NCBI RefSeq assembly: GCF_913061305.1 | Contig: NZ_CAJXST010000003.1 | Location: 186,001 to 250,000 of the forward strand | Source of the DNA: an uncultured Porticoccus sp. | Lineage (GTDB): Bacteria > Pseudomonadota > Gammaproteobacteria > Pseudomonadales > Porticoccaceae | Direction of reading: 5' to 3' | Length of the DNA: 64,000 nucleotides | Shown here: in pieces, positions 35,100 to 43,976 of the stretch | How positions within the stretch are numbered: position 1 is the first letter of the stretch | Layout of the letters: each line of letters opens with the position of its first letter | Program-made: the position numbers and the translations under genes | The notes under the pieces: generated by a model | What the model was told of the DNA's origin: nothing | The model's database searches: none | What the model saw: the letters and a program-made list of their open reading frames with translations, nothing else

Positions 35100-37514
35100 A
35101 TGGCCAGGAAAAAGACACCTGCTCGACCATCATCAGAGAAAATCAAAGGCGACAACCCCACCAATGCTGCACAGGTCCATGACGGCTTGCTCAGAACAAA
35201 CGACATTATTGCAGCACACGCCCGGGCAAGCGACGATCTGGTCGCCGCGATGCCACACAACAATATCAAGGAGCTTGAGCACGGTCATGGCAATGCCGTC
35301 GCGCCACCCACCGGAGAAACTGTAAAGCCGGATTCCAGTGCGTCGACCGCCAGTACAACCACAGAGAAAACCGGGTCCGCGAAGACCGGCGGCGCCGCGC
35401 CGCTCGGCACCAACGCCACCACCAAATCACTTGACCGGGTCCGGGTCGACGCAAGCGATCGACCCTTGACCACCAATCAGGGGGTATCCATTGGCGATAA
35501 CCAGAACACCCTGAAAGCGGGTTTGCGTGGGCCCTCGTTACTCGAAGATTTTATTCTGCGGGAAAAGATCACACACTTTGATCACGAGCGTATCCCGGAG
35601 CGAGTCGTCCATGCCCGAGGCTCAGCAGCGCACGGCTATTTCGAAGCCTACGACGCGTTCGGCAAGGTCACTCGTGCAGCGCCATTCGCCGAGAAAGGCA
35701 AAGTTACGCCTGTGTTTGCACGCTTTTCCACGGTAGCTGGCGAACGCGGTTCAAAAGATACCGCGCGAGACGCCCGCGGTTTTGCGGTGAAGTTCTATAC
35801 CGAGGAAGGCAACTGGGACCTGGTCGGAAATAACATACCGGTATTCTTCATTCAGGACGCGATGAAGTTTCCCGATCTGGTCCATGCCCTAAAACCGGAA
35901 CCGCATCACGGCATGCCGCAAGCAGGCTCCGCGCATGACACCTTCTGGGACTTCGTTTCACTGATGCCGGAGTCCACTCACATGTTGATGTGGGCGATGT
36001 CGGATCGTGGCATACCACGCAGCTATAGAATGATGCAGGGCTTCGGCGTCCATACCTTCCGCCTGGTCAACGATGAAGGTCATTCCGTCTTCTGCAAGTT
36101 CCACTGGAAACCGCTGCAGGGAACCCATTCACTCGTCTGGGACGAAGCCGTAAAAATCGCTGGCGCAGACGCCGATTTTCATCGGCGTGATTTGTGGGAA
36201 GCCATCGAGTCGGGTGAATTCCCCGAATGGGAGCTGGGACTGCAGATATTCACCGAGGAACAGGCCGAGGGCTTCAGCTTTGATGTGCTCGACTCGACCA
36301 AGCTGATACCGGAGGAATTGGTGCCACTTACGCCCGTCGGGCGCATGGTTCTCAACCGCAACCCGGATAACTTCTTCGCGGAAACCGAGCAAGTCGCGTT
36401 CTGTACGGCGCACATCATACCGGGCATCGACTTCTCCAATGATCCCCTGCTCGCCGGTCGTATCCATTCCTACTCCGATACACAGATCACGCGACTCGGC
36501 GGCCCCAACTTTCATGAGATCCCGATCAATTCGTCGCTTGCCCAGGTACAAAACAACCAGCGCGACGGCATGCACCGTCAGGCGCTCAATCGCGGACGCG
36601 TTGCATATGAGCCAAATTCACTGGCGGGCGGCTGCCCCTTTCAGGTGGGAGCAGCAGGATTCGTGTCTTTCCCCAAAGCCAGTGCCAGTGCCAGTGCCAG
36701 TGCCAGTGCTGAGGACAAGGTTCGCGGAAAACCGGAGAAGTTTGCCGAGCACTATGCCCAGGCCACCTTGTTTTTCAATAGCCAGACGGCTGTCGAGAAA
36801 GCGCATATTGCAGGCGCATTTCGTTTCGAGCTGAGCAAGGTCGCTGTCTCCGCCATACGTGAACGGATGTTGTCCTCGTTGGTGAATGTTTCAAAGGAAT
36901 TGGCCGCAGAAGTCGCAGCCGGTTTGGGTATGGAAATGCCCGAGGCTATGCCAAAGGCCATAGATAACCCACAGCCACCTGAAGTCACCAAATCTCCGGC
37001 CCTGTCGCTGACTGCGCTGCCCGGAGAGTGTGGTATCCGCACCCGTCAGATTGCCATTTTGGTTGAGAATGGCGTCCACTACACCCCGCTCGCCGAACTT
37101 TATACTGCCTTGACGGACGCGGGTGCGGTGGTTCATTTCGTCGGGCCACGGGTTGGCATATTCGTTGGCGACTCCGGCGAGGTAATAGAAGCAGACAAGT
37201 CGATGGAGAATTCTCCGGCAGTCCTGTTCGATGCACTGGTGCTGCCCGATGGCCGCGAGGCAATCCAGGCGCTCGCAGGCAACGGGCATACGATAGAGTT
37301 CGTCAAGGATCAGTTTAGGCACTGCAAAACGATTCTCGCCTTGGGTACCGGACGCGAGCTTCTGGTAATGGCCCGCATTGGATCAGACATTGATGAAGAC
37401 CCGGGTATCCTGCTGGCGGAAGGTACCAATGCGACCGGGATCGCATCCACATTCATCGACGCGGTCGCCGCCCATCGTCACCCAGCCCGCGACAACGATC
37501 CACCTTTGATATGA
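35100..37514 (+). CDS. katE: Large-subunit catalase, HPII/KatE type
   Basis: 804-residue clade II catalase that breaks down hydrogen peroxide. A long disordered N-terminus (1-140) precedes the barrel with catalytic His171 in [18 protein letters not shown] and the heme-Tyr region in the middle; a C-terminal flavodoxin/DJ-1-like domain (about 650-800, [16 protein letters not shown]) is typical of HPII. A serine-alanine repeat (S528-A537) sits in the segment before [16 protein letters not shown]. The ATG at 35100 has GGAG at suitable spacing; the frame is open from 35040. Confidence 0.94.
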   Translation: MARKKTPARPSSEKIKGDNPTNAAQVHDGLLRTNDIIAAHARASDDLVAAMPHNNIKELEHGHGNAVAPPTGETVKPDSSASTASTTTEKTGSAKTGGAAPLGTNATTKSLDRVRVDASDRPLTTNQGVSIGDNQNTLKAGLRGPSLLEDFILREKITHFDHERIPERVVHARGSAAHGYFEAYDAFGKVTRAAPFAEKGKVTPVFARFSTVAGERGSKDTARDARGFAVKFYTEEGNWDLVGNNIPVFFIQDAMKFPDLVHALKPEPHHGMPQAGSAHDTFWDFVSLMPESTHMLMWAMSDRGIPRSYRMMQGFGVHTFRLVNDEGHSVFCKFHWKPLQGTHSLVWDEAVKIAGADADFHRRDLWEAIESGEFPEWELGLQIFTEEQAEGFSFDVLDSTKLIPEELVPLTPVGRMVLNRNPDNFFAETEQVAFCTAHIIPGIDFSNDPLLAGRIHSYSDTQITRLGGPNFHEIPINSSLAQVQNNQRDGMHRQALNRGRVAYEPNSLAGGCPFQVGAAGFVSFPKASASASASASAEDKVRGKPEKFAEHYAQATLFFNSQTAVEKAHIAGAFRFELSKVAVSAIRERMLSSLVNVSKELAAEVAAGLGMEMPEAMPKAIDNPQPPEVTKSPALSLTALPGECGIRTRQIAILVENGVHYTPLAELYTALTDAGAVVHFVGPRVGIFVGDSGEVIEADKSMENSPAVLFDALVLPDGREAIQALAGNGHTIEFVKDQFRHCKTILALGTGRELLVMARIGSDIDEDPGILLAEGTNATGIASTFIDAVAAHRHPARDNDPPLI
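36681..36710. repeat. In-frame 6-bp tandem repeat in the catalase gene
   Basis: AGTGCC four times and then AGTGCT, encoding (Ser-Ala)5. It could vary in copy number by slippage without disrupting the frame. Confidence 0.95.
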
Positions 37515-37570
37515 GATCATGGGATTTGTACCAACCGTGAATAGAGCGCTAGTAAAAAAGAGGAGAGACC

Positions 37571-38278
37571 ATGATCAACGTTCAGATTTATCGATACAAC
37601 CCTGAGCATGACGCTTCACCTTATATGCAGTCTCTGTCACTTCCTGAAGAATTCCGCAACCGGATGGTTCTGGATGCATTGGAATACCTGCGGGAAAAAG
37701 ATCAAACACTGGCGTATCGGCGTTCTTGCCGGGAGGGGGTTTGCGGTTCAGATGGTATGAATATCAATGGCAAGAACTGGTTGGCATGCATAAAGCCCGT
37801 TGAGGAAGCAATGGGTACATCTGACTGCCTGATTATCAGACCACTGCCCGGCATGCCGGTCATTCGTGATCTCGTAGTAGATCAAACTCTCTTCTTTGAG
37901 CAATATAAACGCATCAAGCCGTGGCTTATCACCCATGATGCCCCGCCTTCGATTGAACGACGACAATCTCCAGAGAAGCGTGCCCAGCTTGATGGATTGT
38001 ACGAATGTATACTCTGTGGATGCTGTACGTCCCAGTGTCCTTCCTGGTGGTGGAACCCTGAAAAATACCTGGGACCTGCTGCATTATTACAGTCGTTGAG
38101 ATTTCTTCTCGATAGTCGTGATCAGGCTCGTATAGAGCGATTGGGAAATCTTCAGGATCCTTTTAGCCTGTTTCGCTGCCGAAGTATTGGCAACTGTTCC
38201 TGGGTGTGCCCCAAAGGACTTAATCCCATGGGAGCAATCGGCAGAATCAGACGTGAATTAATGCGCGAATCCACTTGA
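37571..38278 (+). CDS. Orphan succinate dehydrogenase/fumarate reductase iron-sulfur subunit
   Basis: 235 residues closely resembling SdhB. The [2Fe-2S] ligands are C53, C58, D61, C73 (CREGVCGSDG, as in E. coli SdhB), and the other clusters' cysteines are in CILCGCCTSQCP (146-156) and FRCRSIGNCSWVCPKG (203-213). No sdhA, sdhC or sdhD gene is nearby. At the position of the quinone-site histidine of E. coli SdhB (FRCHSIMNC) it has Arg204. It is therefore a divergent paralogue, perhaps with a different electron partner. AGAGGAGAG precedes the ATG. It follows the catalase gene by 56 bases and may be co-transcribed. Confidence 0.85.
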   Translation: MINVQIYRYNPEHDASPYMQSLSLPEEFRNRMVLDALEYLREKDQTLAYRRSCREGVCGSDGMNINGKNWLACIKPVEEAMGTSDCLIIRPLPGMPVIRDLVVDQTLFFEQYKRIKPWLITHDAPPSIERRQSPEKRAQLDGLYECILCGCCTSQCPSWWWNPEKYLGPAALLQSLRFLLDSRDQARIERLGNLQDPFSLFRCRSIGNCSWVCPKGLNPMGAIGRIRRELMREST

Positions 38279-38411
38279 TAAACGAGCACCTTGGGCAGAC
38301 GCGTACCCACCCGTAGGTGCCTCGGAAGAATTCGAGAAGCTGTGACTGAATCCGGATACTCTTCTCCCGCAACTTTTAGCGAACCTGTGCACAACCACAA
38401 AGGATGCAATC

Positions 38412-39710
38412 ATGGCCCAATTACCACTTCTGACTCTGGACAGGCTGCGCTTTGTTTTCAGTCGAATTAAAGAGCGCTTGTGGGTCAAACCACTGATACT
38501 TTGCGTCTTTTCTATAGGCGGTACATTCATGGCCATGCTGGCTGATGATATTGGTCTTGCCAGTGTGTTGCCCAAAGTCAATCTGGAATCTGTCGAATCC
38601 CTGCTGTCCATTATGGCTTCCAGCATGTTGGTCATTGCGACGTTTGCGGTAGGCTCAATGGTAGCCGCTTATGCCTCCGCCAGTGCCGGCGCCACCCCTC
38701 GTTCCATACCTCTGGTCATTGCTGATGACGTCACCCAGAACGCATTGTCTGCGTTTATCGGCGCCTTCATCTTCAGCATTGTGTCCCTGATAGCGGTTCA
38801 GAATGGCATGTTTGGCTCTGCGGGCCTATTTGCGATCTTTGCGCTAACCCTGCTGGTGTTCGCTATTGTCATCATCACTTTTGTTCGCTGGGTGGACAGG
38901 GTTGCCCGGCTGGGCCGGGTCGTCAACACTATTGAACAGGTGGAAAAGGCAGCCGGTAATGCACTGGATCGTCGTCGCCATGGGCCAACACTGGGCGCTT
39001 TGATACTCTCCCCGCATCAGGCCATGGACAGGAGTGTCGCCGTATACTCAGCGAGCGTTGGATATGTCCAGCATATTGATCTGGAGACGTTACAGTCTCA
39101 AGCTGAATCGCTTAAATGCCGGGTGATGGTGACAGCACTGCCCGGCGCCTTTGTGAGCACCAGCCATCCACTGCTTTATGTTAAAAGGGACATTGAGGGG
39201 TGCATTGAGGGCTGCGGGGCGTTCAAGTCAGACACCCTCTCCAGGGCATTCACGATCAGCCGAAATCGTACTTTTGAAGATGATCCCAGATTCGGGCTGC
39301 TTGCCTTGTCCGAGATCGCCGACAAAGCGCTGTCACCCGGCATCAATGACCCGGGAACCGCCATCAATGTTATTGGCACAATGGTACGACTGTTTACTCT
39401 TTGGCAATCCCCGCTTGAAAAGGACAGACTACTGGCGATTACCTATGACAGGGTATCCGTTCCCGAGCTGGTGATCGATGACCTGTTCGATGATGCCTTT
39501 ACCGCAATTGCCCGTGACGGCGCAGCTATGGTTGAAGTTGCCATCCGGCTGCAGAAAGCATTTTGTGCGCTGGCCGAAACAGGTAACCACGCGATGGTCG
39601 CCGCCGCCAGAAAACATTCACGAATGGCTCTGGTACGCTCAGAACACGCCATGTCAGTTCAGCAAGATATCGATGCTGTGCGAAGCGCTGCCGCGTTTTC
39701 AGCCGCGTAA
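38412..39710 (+). CDS. DUF2254 membrane protein
   Basis: 432 residues with four hydrophobic segments in the first 165 residues (LILCVFSIGGTFMAMLADDI, SMLVIATFAVGSMVAAYAS, SAFIGAFIFSIVSLIAV, LFAIFALTLLVFAIVIITF) and a soluble C-terminal region containing ALSPGINDPGTAINVIGTMV, the conserved DUF2254 block. Function unknown. AAAGGA lies before the ATG. Confidence 0.88.
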   Translation: MAQLPLLTLDRLRFVFSRIKERLWVKPLILCVFSIGGTFMAMLADDIGLASVLPKVNLESVESLLSIMASSMLVIATFAVGSMVAAYASASAGATPRSIPLVIADDVTQNALSAFIGAFIFSIVSLIAVQNGMFGSAGLFAIFALTLLVFAIVIITFVRWVDRVARLGRVVNTIEQVEKAAGNALDRRRHGPTLGALILSPHQAMDRSVAVYSASVGYVQHIDLETLQSQAESLKCRVMVTALPGAFVSTSHPLLYVKRDIEGCIEGCGAFKSDTLSRAFTISRNRTFEDDPRFGLLALSEIADKALSPGINDPGTAINVIGTMVRLFTLWQSPLEKDRLLAITYDRVSVPELVIDDLFDDAFTAIARDGAAMVEVAIRLQKAFCALAETGNHAMVAAARKHSRMALVRSEHAMSVQQDIDAVRSAAAFSAA

Positions 39711-39799
39711 GTTCAGGACGCACTGACGAGCAACGGACCGAAGTGTCGGAGTCAGCTCCGCCTGACAAAAACCTGTCCCGCACAGTGGTACGGCTGACC

Positions 39800-39813
39800 G
39801 TGCGCTAGTGTAC
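39800..39813. promoter_or_regulatory. Shared 14-bp near-palindrome, copy 6
   Basis: GTGCGCTAGTGTAC, with the symmetry extending outwards as CCGTGCGCTAGTGTACGG. It is 160 bases upstream of the phasin-like gene. Confidence 0.55.
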
Positions 39814-39973
39814 GGACCCTGTGCCCCGTTTTCTGTAGTATCAAAAATGCAAGAAACCCCGGTTGCCACGAATAAATTTCGAGTGTGGTAGGACCGTGCC
39901 CGGCAAACCGTGAACCCGATTCCTGCAACAGCCCGGGGGTATGACCCATCGCCCTCGAAACCAGAGCACGACT

Positions 39974-40375
39974 ATGAAAAAGCGAAAGAAGAACAAACTG
40001 AATGATGATGTGGCACAACTGGCGGTGGCCGCGCCGATGGTGATTGCTCATCGTATGAGGCGTATGGTACAAGCCGGTGCCTCGCCATCAACAGATGACC
40101 GCAGGGAGATGAATCGCATGGGCGAAGAGAAGTTCGATGCATTTACCGAGTCATGGAACGGCACGGCGACGGGGATGACTCTAGCCTACATGAACTTTGG
40201 TCTCGACCTGATGCGCCTGGCTTGGTCTCCCTGGTACCGGACCGGAGGATTAATGAAAGCTGCGGCTGTGCGGTTCAGTGAGGCCACCAGGACCAGTATG
40301 GAGGGATCACTCATCCCGGTACGCCGACGTGCCGTAGCAAACGCAAAGCGGCTTGGGCGCAAATGCCGAGGTTGA
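39974..40375 (+). CDS. Phasin-like small protein
   Basis: 133 residues. The block LAVAAPMVIAHRMRRMVQAG followed by SPSTDDRREMNRMGEEKFDAFTESW resembles small phasin-family (polyhydroxyalkanoate granule-associated) proteins of Pseudomonas and Burkholderia. The N- and C-termini are strongly basic. No PHA synthase gene is in the window, so granule binding is inferred from sequence only. The ATG at 39974 starts the basic MKKRKKNK stretch; the frame is open from 39941. Confidence 0.65.
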   Translation: MKKRKKNKLNDDVAQLAVAAPMVIAHRMRRMVQAGASPSTDDRREMNRMGEEKFDAFTESWNGTATGMTLAYMNFGLDLMRLAWSPWYRTGGLMKAAAVRFSEATRTSMEGSLIPVRRRAVANAKRLGRKCRG

Positions 40376-40440
40376 ACCTGTCCCTCGCTGGGGAAGAGTT
40401 GGTCGTGGAGACTTATTCAGCAATTATCTGGATTCGAAGG

Positions 40441-41805
40441 TTAACTGGCAGAAGATCTGTCCGTATTATCAGCGGTGTCGAAAAAATACAGCCGGTTAGA
40501 ACCGGATTCTTTGGCTTTATACATGGCCTGATCCGCAGCCTCCAGTAGAGCGACTGGCGAGGCCGCATCCCGTGGGTAGAAAGAGATGCCAATGCTGACG
40601 GAAATCTGGACAGTCTGTTCCGCGATCTGAAAAGGTGTCGCCAGGGCATCAATGATCTTCTGGGCCACCAGCTCGGCGTCCTTGCGCCGTTTAGTGCCAA
40701 TGAGAATTACGGTAAATTCATCACCGCCCATACGGGCAACCGTATCCACCTCCCGAACACAATCAGTCAGCCGCCCTGCCACGTCAGCCAGTAAACGATC
40801 CCCCACCTCATGGCCAAACGAATCGTTGACGTCCTTGAAGCCATCAAGGTCTGTGAACAGTACGGCAAGAGGCGAACTACTGCGCTTGGCATGCTTGACT
40901 TCCTGTTCCAGCCGATCCAGGAACAGACGTCGATTCGGCAGTCCGGTCAGCAGGTCATGATGGGCGTTATGCCAGATTTTTTCCTCGGCGAGCGCCTGTT
41001 CGGTAATGTCCCGGGAAATGCAGACAGTTGCTTCGGTGTTTTGATCCTCGTCCAGCACGGGTGCCAGCAGATATTCAAACCGTTCGCCCTTGCCAGAAGC
41101 AAACTTGTGGACGAACTTGCCCCGGTAGGTGGACTGGTCGGTAATTACCTTTTCCAGATTGCGCTGGAAGTCCGCTGCGAACGGGAACCCGAGATCAAAG
41201 GTGGTTTTTCCGATGATCTCCTCGGGCTCCAGTGCGAAAAGGTCGGCGGTAGCCTTGTTTGCGTATATAAACCGGCCTTTGAGATCCAGTACATAAATCG
41301 GGTCGGGCGATGCGAGCAGAACGGCACCGAACAGCCGGGTTTCCATCTCTTTCAAGATCGCATACTGCTCCAGTGATTCAGCGACGGCCTGGTCAATCGC
41401 TTCATGAAACCGGGTGAGATCTTCAAGTTGATCGCAGGAAATCGTTGGGCAGGCTTTAGTCCAGTGTGACACCACGCTGGCACGCAGGGCCCGAAACTCG
41501 GAAATGGTTTCCATGACACTGAAACCGCTGGTCTGTCGATCACCACCGTGCACTTCTGCCCAGGACTCCTCCCCCTCTATCTCCACCGGCCCATGGCCCT
41601 TCGATTTGGCGGCCTGTTCTGACTCACTCTGACGTGAATCTAGATCATCGGCAATCTCCAGCAGCATGTCTCTGGCATGATCGCGCAGCCCGGTCTTGCC
41701 CATATGTCTGGCATGGAAGATGGTTTGAGCAAAGGCTTGCCAATCCTGAAGAATTGGCTCTATTTCTGCCCGAATATAATCTGCTAATCGCATGTTCATC
41801 TTCAT
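40441..41805 (-). CDS. Diguanylate cyclase with RsbRD-like and PAS domains
   Basis: 454 residues: N-terminal helical domain resembling RsbRD_N (LADYIRAEIEPILQDWQAFA, about 5-150), a PAS domain (160-275, SPDPIYVLDLKGRFIYANKA) and a GGDEF domain (280-445) with active-site GGDEF at 360-364 and the inhibitory site R351-EV-D354. It should synthesise c-di-GMP. It is encoded 28 bases after the endonuclease/exonuclease/phosphatase gene, probably in the same transcript. Confidence 0.92.
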   Translation of the reverse strand: MKMNMRLADYIRAEIEPILQDWQAFAQTIFHARHMGKTGLRDHARDMLLEIADDLDSRQSESEQAAKSKGHGPVEIEGEESWAEVHGGDRQTSGFSVMETISEFRALRASVVSHWTKACPTISCDQLEDLTRFHEAIDQAVAESLEQYAILKEMETRLFGAVLLASPDPIYVLDLKGRFIYANKATADLFALEPEEIIGKTTFDLGFPFAADFQRNLEKVITDQSTYRGKFVHKFASGKGERFEYLLAPVLDEDQNTEATVCISRDITEQALAEEKIWHNAHHDLLTGLPNRRLFLDRLEQEVKHAKRSSSPLAVLFTDLDGFKDVNDSFGHEVGDRLLADVAGRLTDCVREVDTVARMGGDEFTVILIGTKRRKDAELVAQKIIDALATPFQIAEQTVQISVSIGISFYPRDAASPVALLEAADQAMYKAKESGSNRLYFFDTADNTDRSSAS

Positions 41806-41833
41806 TTTTTACTCACAATAAGAATAGAAAGGA

Positions 41834-42907
41834 TCAGGGCAGACGTTCATCCGTTTGTTGTTTACCCTCTTCGATCTTCTCGTCTACCTGTTTGCCTTCT
41901 GTCCGGTTTGTATCCGGTTCTTCCTGGTCGACAGCTGCCCCGGGCTCCAGACTCAGTTCGATAAAAATCGGAAAATGGTCCGATCCCCAGGCGGGCCCTC
42001 TCTCCATGTGGACGAGTTTGAAATGATCGGAATGGAAAACGTGATCGAGCGGCCAGCGCAGGAGCGGATTCCTGGCGTTATAGCTGTTGTACATGCCCCG
42101 TCCCACACGCGGGTCGAGCAGGCCACTGGCTTTCTGAAACAGTCTCGTGGAGTAAGACCAGGCTACATCGTTAAAGTCCCCTGCAATGATTGTTGGCCTG
42201 TCGCGCTGCGCCGTTTCCCGGCCCAGGATCAGTAGTTCCGCATCCCGTTTAGTGGTCTCGGTCGCATATTTTGGATTGGGCGGATCGGGGTGAACGAAAT
42301 GCATAGAGACCCGATCATCTGACGGCAGCACCACCTGCGTGTGCATCGACGGGATACTGTCCTTGAGAATAAACCGGATTTCGGGATCGATCATTTCCAG
42401 TCGGCTGTACAAAAGCATGCCATAGGTGTTGTCGAGCGGGTTCTTGAGCGTGTACGGATACGTCTCTTCCAGTGACCTGAGTGCTTCCTCCCACCACTCG
42501 TCTGTCTCCACGGTCAGGATCACGTCCGGATCATACTCGCGCACGATATCCAGAAAAGCGCCCGACTCCCGGTTGCCCATCAGCACGTTGGCAACCAGCA
42601 GTCTGAGGTGAGCCTCGTCCGAGCGCGACTCAGACGCCAAGACCTGCCTCGGCATCAGCACCGTGTACGGAAGCATCTTCACTATCTGAAAACCAACTGC
42701 CAGCACCAACAGGCCGAGAACGACGGATTCGTAGACCTGTTTCTCATCCAAGAAATAAAGATAGAGGGCAAGCAGTGCGATGCCTACGATGGTGATCTGT
42801 CCTCTTGGAAAATCAAAAATACGAATCCACCATTGGTTGTGACGCAATAACGGGAGAGCCGTAGCCGTCACCAGTAGCAGGGCCAGCAAGATCAGAACAA
42901 TTTTCAT
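41834..42907 (-). CDS. Membrane-anchored endonuclease/exonuclease/phosphatase family protein
   Basis: 357 residues. Three N-terminal hydrophobic segments (IVLILLALLLVTATALPLL, GQITIVGIALLALYLYFL, SVVLGLLVLAVGFQIV) precede an EEP domain: RLLVANVLMGN, DVILTVETDEWW, IIAGDFNDVAWSY and WGSDHFPIF contain the expected Asn, Glu, Asp and His metal/catalytic residues. The acidic tail is probably disordered. Substrate unknown (phosphodiester bonds in nucleic acid or lipid head groups). Confidence 0.87.
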   Translation of the reverse strand: MKIVLILLALLLVTATALPLLRHNQWWIRIFDFPRGQITIVGIALLALYLYFLDEKQVYESVVLGLLVLAVGFQIVKMLPYTVLMPRQVLASESRSDEAHLRLLVANVLMGNRESGAFLDIVREYDPDVILTVETDEWWEEALRSLEETYPYTLKNPLDNTYGMLLYSRLEMIDPEIRFILKDSIPSMHTQVVLPSDDRVSMHFVHPDPPNPKYATETTKRDAELLILGRETAQRDRPTIIAGDFNDVAWSYSTRLFQKASGLLDPRVGRGMYNSYNARNPLLRWPLDHVFHSDHFKLVHMERGPAWGSDHFPIFIELSLEPGAAVDQEEPDTNRTEGKQVDEKIEEGKQQTDERLP

Positions 42908-42950
42908 GGGATTTGAAAGGGATCCTCGGAGGAGCGTGACTTAGCCCTCA

Positions 42951-42986
42951 ATGGGATCAATACGACCTGCGATGGGATCAATACGA
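42951..42986. repeat. 15-bp direct repeat upstream of the EEP gene
   Basis: ATGGGATCAATACGA occurs at 42951-42965 and 42972-42986, a 21-base period, 44 bases upstream of the EEP start at 42907. It is possibly a paired binding site or a slippage product. Confidence 0.8.
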
Positions 42987-43182
42987 GAAAGGCTATCACT
43001 CGGGATTCCGTAATGATTGCAAAAGACATACCTCCCGAGCCGTGCTGCGATAGCGTTTTTACCGGGTAGAACTATTGCGTTTATGACCATCTCCGGCGAG
43101 AGGAACTGGACCCGCTCGACTACCTGCACAGATGTGCAGGGCAGTCGTCGTTGCGTACCCAATTCTGGGAAATGGTAGCGGA

Positions 43183-43344
43183 TCAGTTGTCAGTGGCATC
43201 TTCGAAGGCATCACCGGTGTCTTCAATTTTATCGTCAGCCTCTTCCCCAGCCTCTTCGAGAGGACCCTGGTTGTCGCAGGCAGACAGCGAGATCATCAGA
43301 GCACTCGCGAGCAAGGTGGCTGTCATGGTTTTGCCAAATTTCAT
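43183..43344 (-). CDS. Small acidic lipoprotein
   Basis: 53 residues: MKFGKTMTATLLASALMISL followed by lipobox LSAC (Cys23) and an acidic tail (EEAGEEADDKIEDTGDAFED). Not assigned to a family. The ATG at 43344 has AGGAG ten bases upstream. It lies downstream of what looks like a duplicated BON-lipoprotein promoter and leader (43412-43530), which probably drives it. A near-palindrome CCTGCACAGATGTGCAGG (43124-43141) lies after the stop codon. Confidence 0.7.
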   Translation of the reverse strand: MKFGKTMTATLLASALMISLSACDNQGPLEEAGEEADDKIEDTGDAFEDATDN

Positions 43345-43411
43345 GGATATTTAACTCCTGGTTGGTTACTGAAATACACCGGACCCATACCTGAATCTGC
43401 AAAGGTGCAGG

Positions 43412-43444
43412 TTATGTATGAACATCCGTATTGATGGGGTTCAT
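43412..43444 (-). pseudogene. Truncated start of a BON-lipoprotein paralogue (leader remnant)
   Basis: A 10-codon frame, MNPINTDVHT then stop. Its first codons and the preceding leader up to about 43530 match the start and leader of the BON lipoprotein gene at 32692 (MSPINAIFTS): shared stretches include ATCATGGCAGTA and the 14-bp element at nearly the same distance (67 against 64 bases). It is best read as a decayed gene whose promoter survives. Confidence 0.6.
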
Positions 43445-43511
43445 AGTGATTTCTTCTCTGATTCCCATCAGTGTAGGGGTTAAATCATGGCAGTATGACG
43501 CAGAATGATCT

Positions 43512-43525
43512 GTGCGGCAGCGTAC
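43512..43525. promoter_or_regulatory. Shared 14-bp near-palindrome, copy 7
   Basis: Leftwards it reads GTACGCTGCCGCACAGATC (43525-43507), 67 bases before the remnant ATG at 43444 and 168 bases before the small lipoprotein gene. Confidence 0.6.
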
Positions 43526-43547
43526 GCACTGCTCAAATGGGACTCGC

Positions 43548-43976
43548 TCACTTCTCCTGTGGTCCCTGTCCTGCACTGTCAAAGAGAGACTGGGCATTGG
43601 TAAGCAGGTTATTGACGCTGGCCCGGCTCTCACGAAAGGCAAGGTCCCGTCTAATGTACCGCAGCCGCCAGAACGCCAGAGCCGCGAATACCAGATGTGC
43701 CAACGCTACCGTCAACATGGCGCCCGGCAGGCTGAACGTCTGCAGGCTGGTCAGCGCGACCACCAATGCCGCTCCGGTGAACAGCCAGCCACCCACCAGT
43801 AACAACGCTATTACCACGGTCAGTCCGATCATCGCCAGCGCCGTGTGTCCGCACAGCCGTGCCTCCACTACCACAAGACGCACCATGTCAGCCGACATGG
43901 CCTTCAGGATGTGTGCAATGCCCAGGATGTCGTTGCTTCCGCCGTCCGGATCCTGGCTGGATTCTGCTTCCCTCAT
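43548..43976 (-). CDS. Holin-superfamily (YqjE-like) membrane protein
   Basis: 142 residues with two long hydrophobic segments (ALAMIGLTVVIALLLVGGWL, GAMLTVALAHLVFAALAFW) preceded by an amphipathic helix and followed by a charged tail. This matches the YqjE/phage-holin-III superfamily of small stress-region proteins. The ATG at 43976 overlaps the AI-2E gene stop (ATGA), so it is translationally coupled. Confidence 0.72.
   Translation of the reverse strand: MREAESSQDPDGGSNDILGIAHILKAMSADMVRLVVVEARLCGHTALAMIGLTVVIALLLVGGWLFTGAALVVALTSLQTFSLPGAMLTVALAHLVFAALAFWRLRYIRRDLAFRESRASVNNLLTNAQSLFDSAGQGPQEK

Noticed and set aside
36677-36710. Short tandem repeats as a CRISPR or integration site
   Set aside because: The repeats are 6 bp, contiguous and in frame within catalase; they are a coding microsatellite.
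37546-37560. GAGCGCTAGTAAAAA as another copy of the shared motif upstream of the SdhB-like gene
   Set aside because: Only the CGCTAG centre matches; the arms do not.
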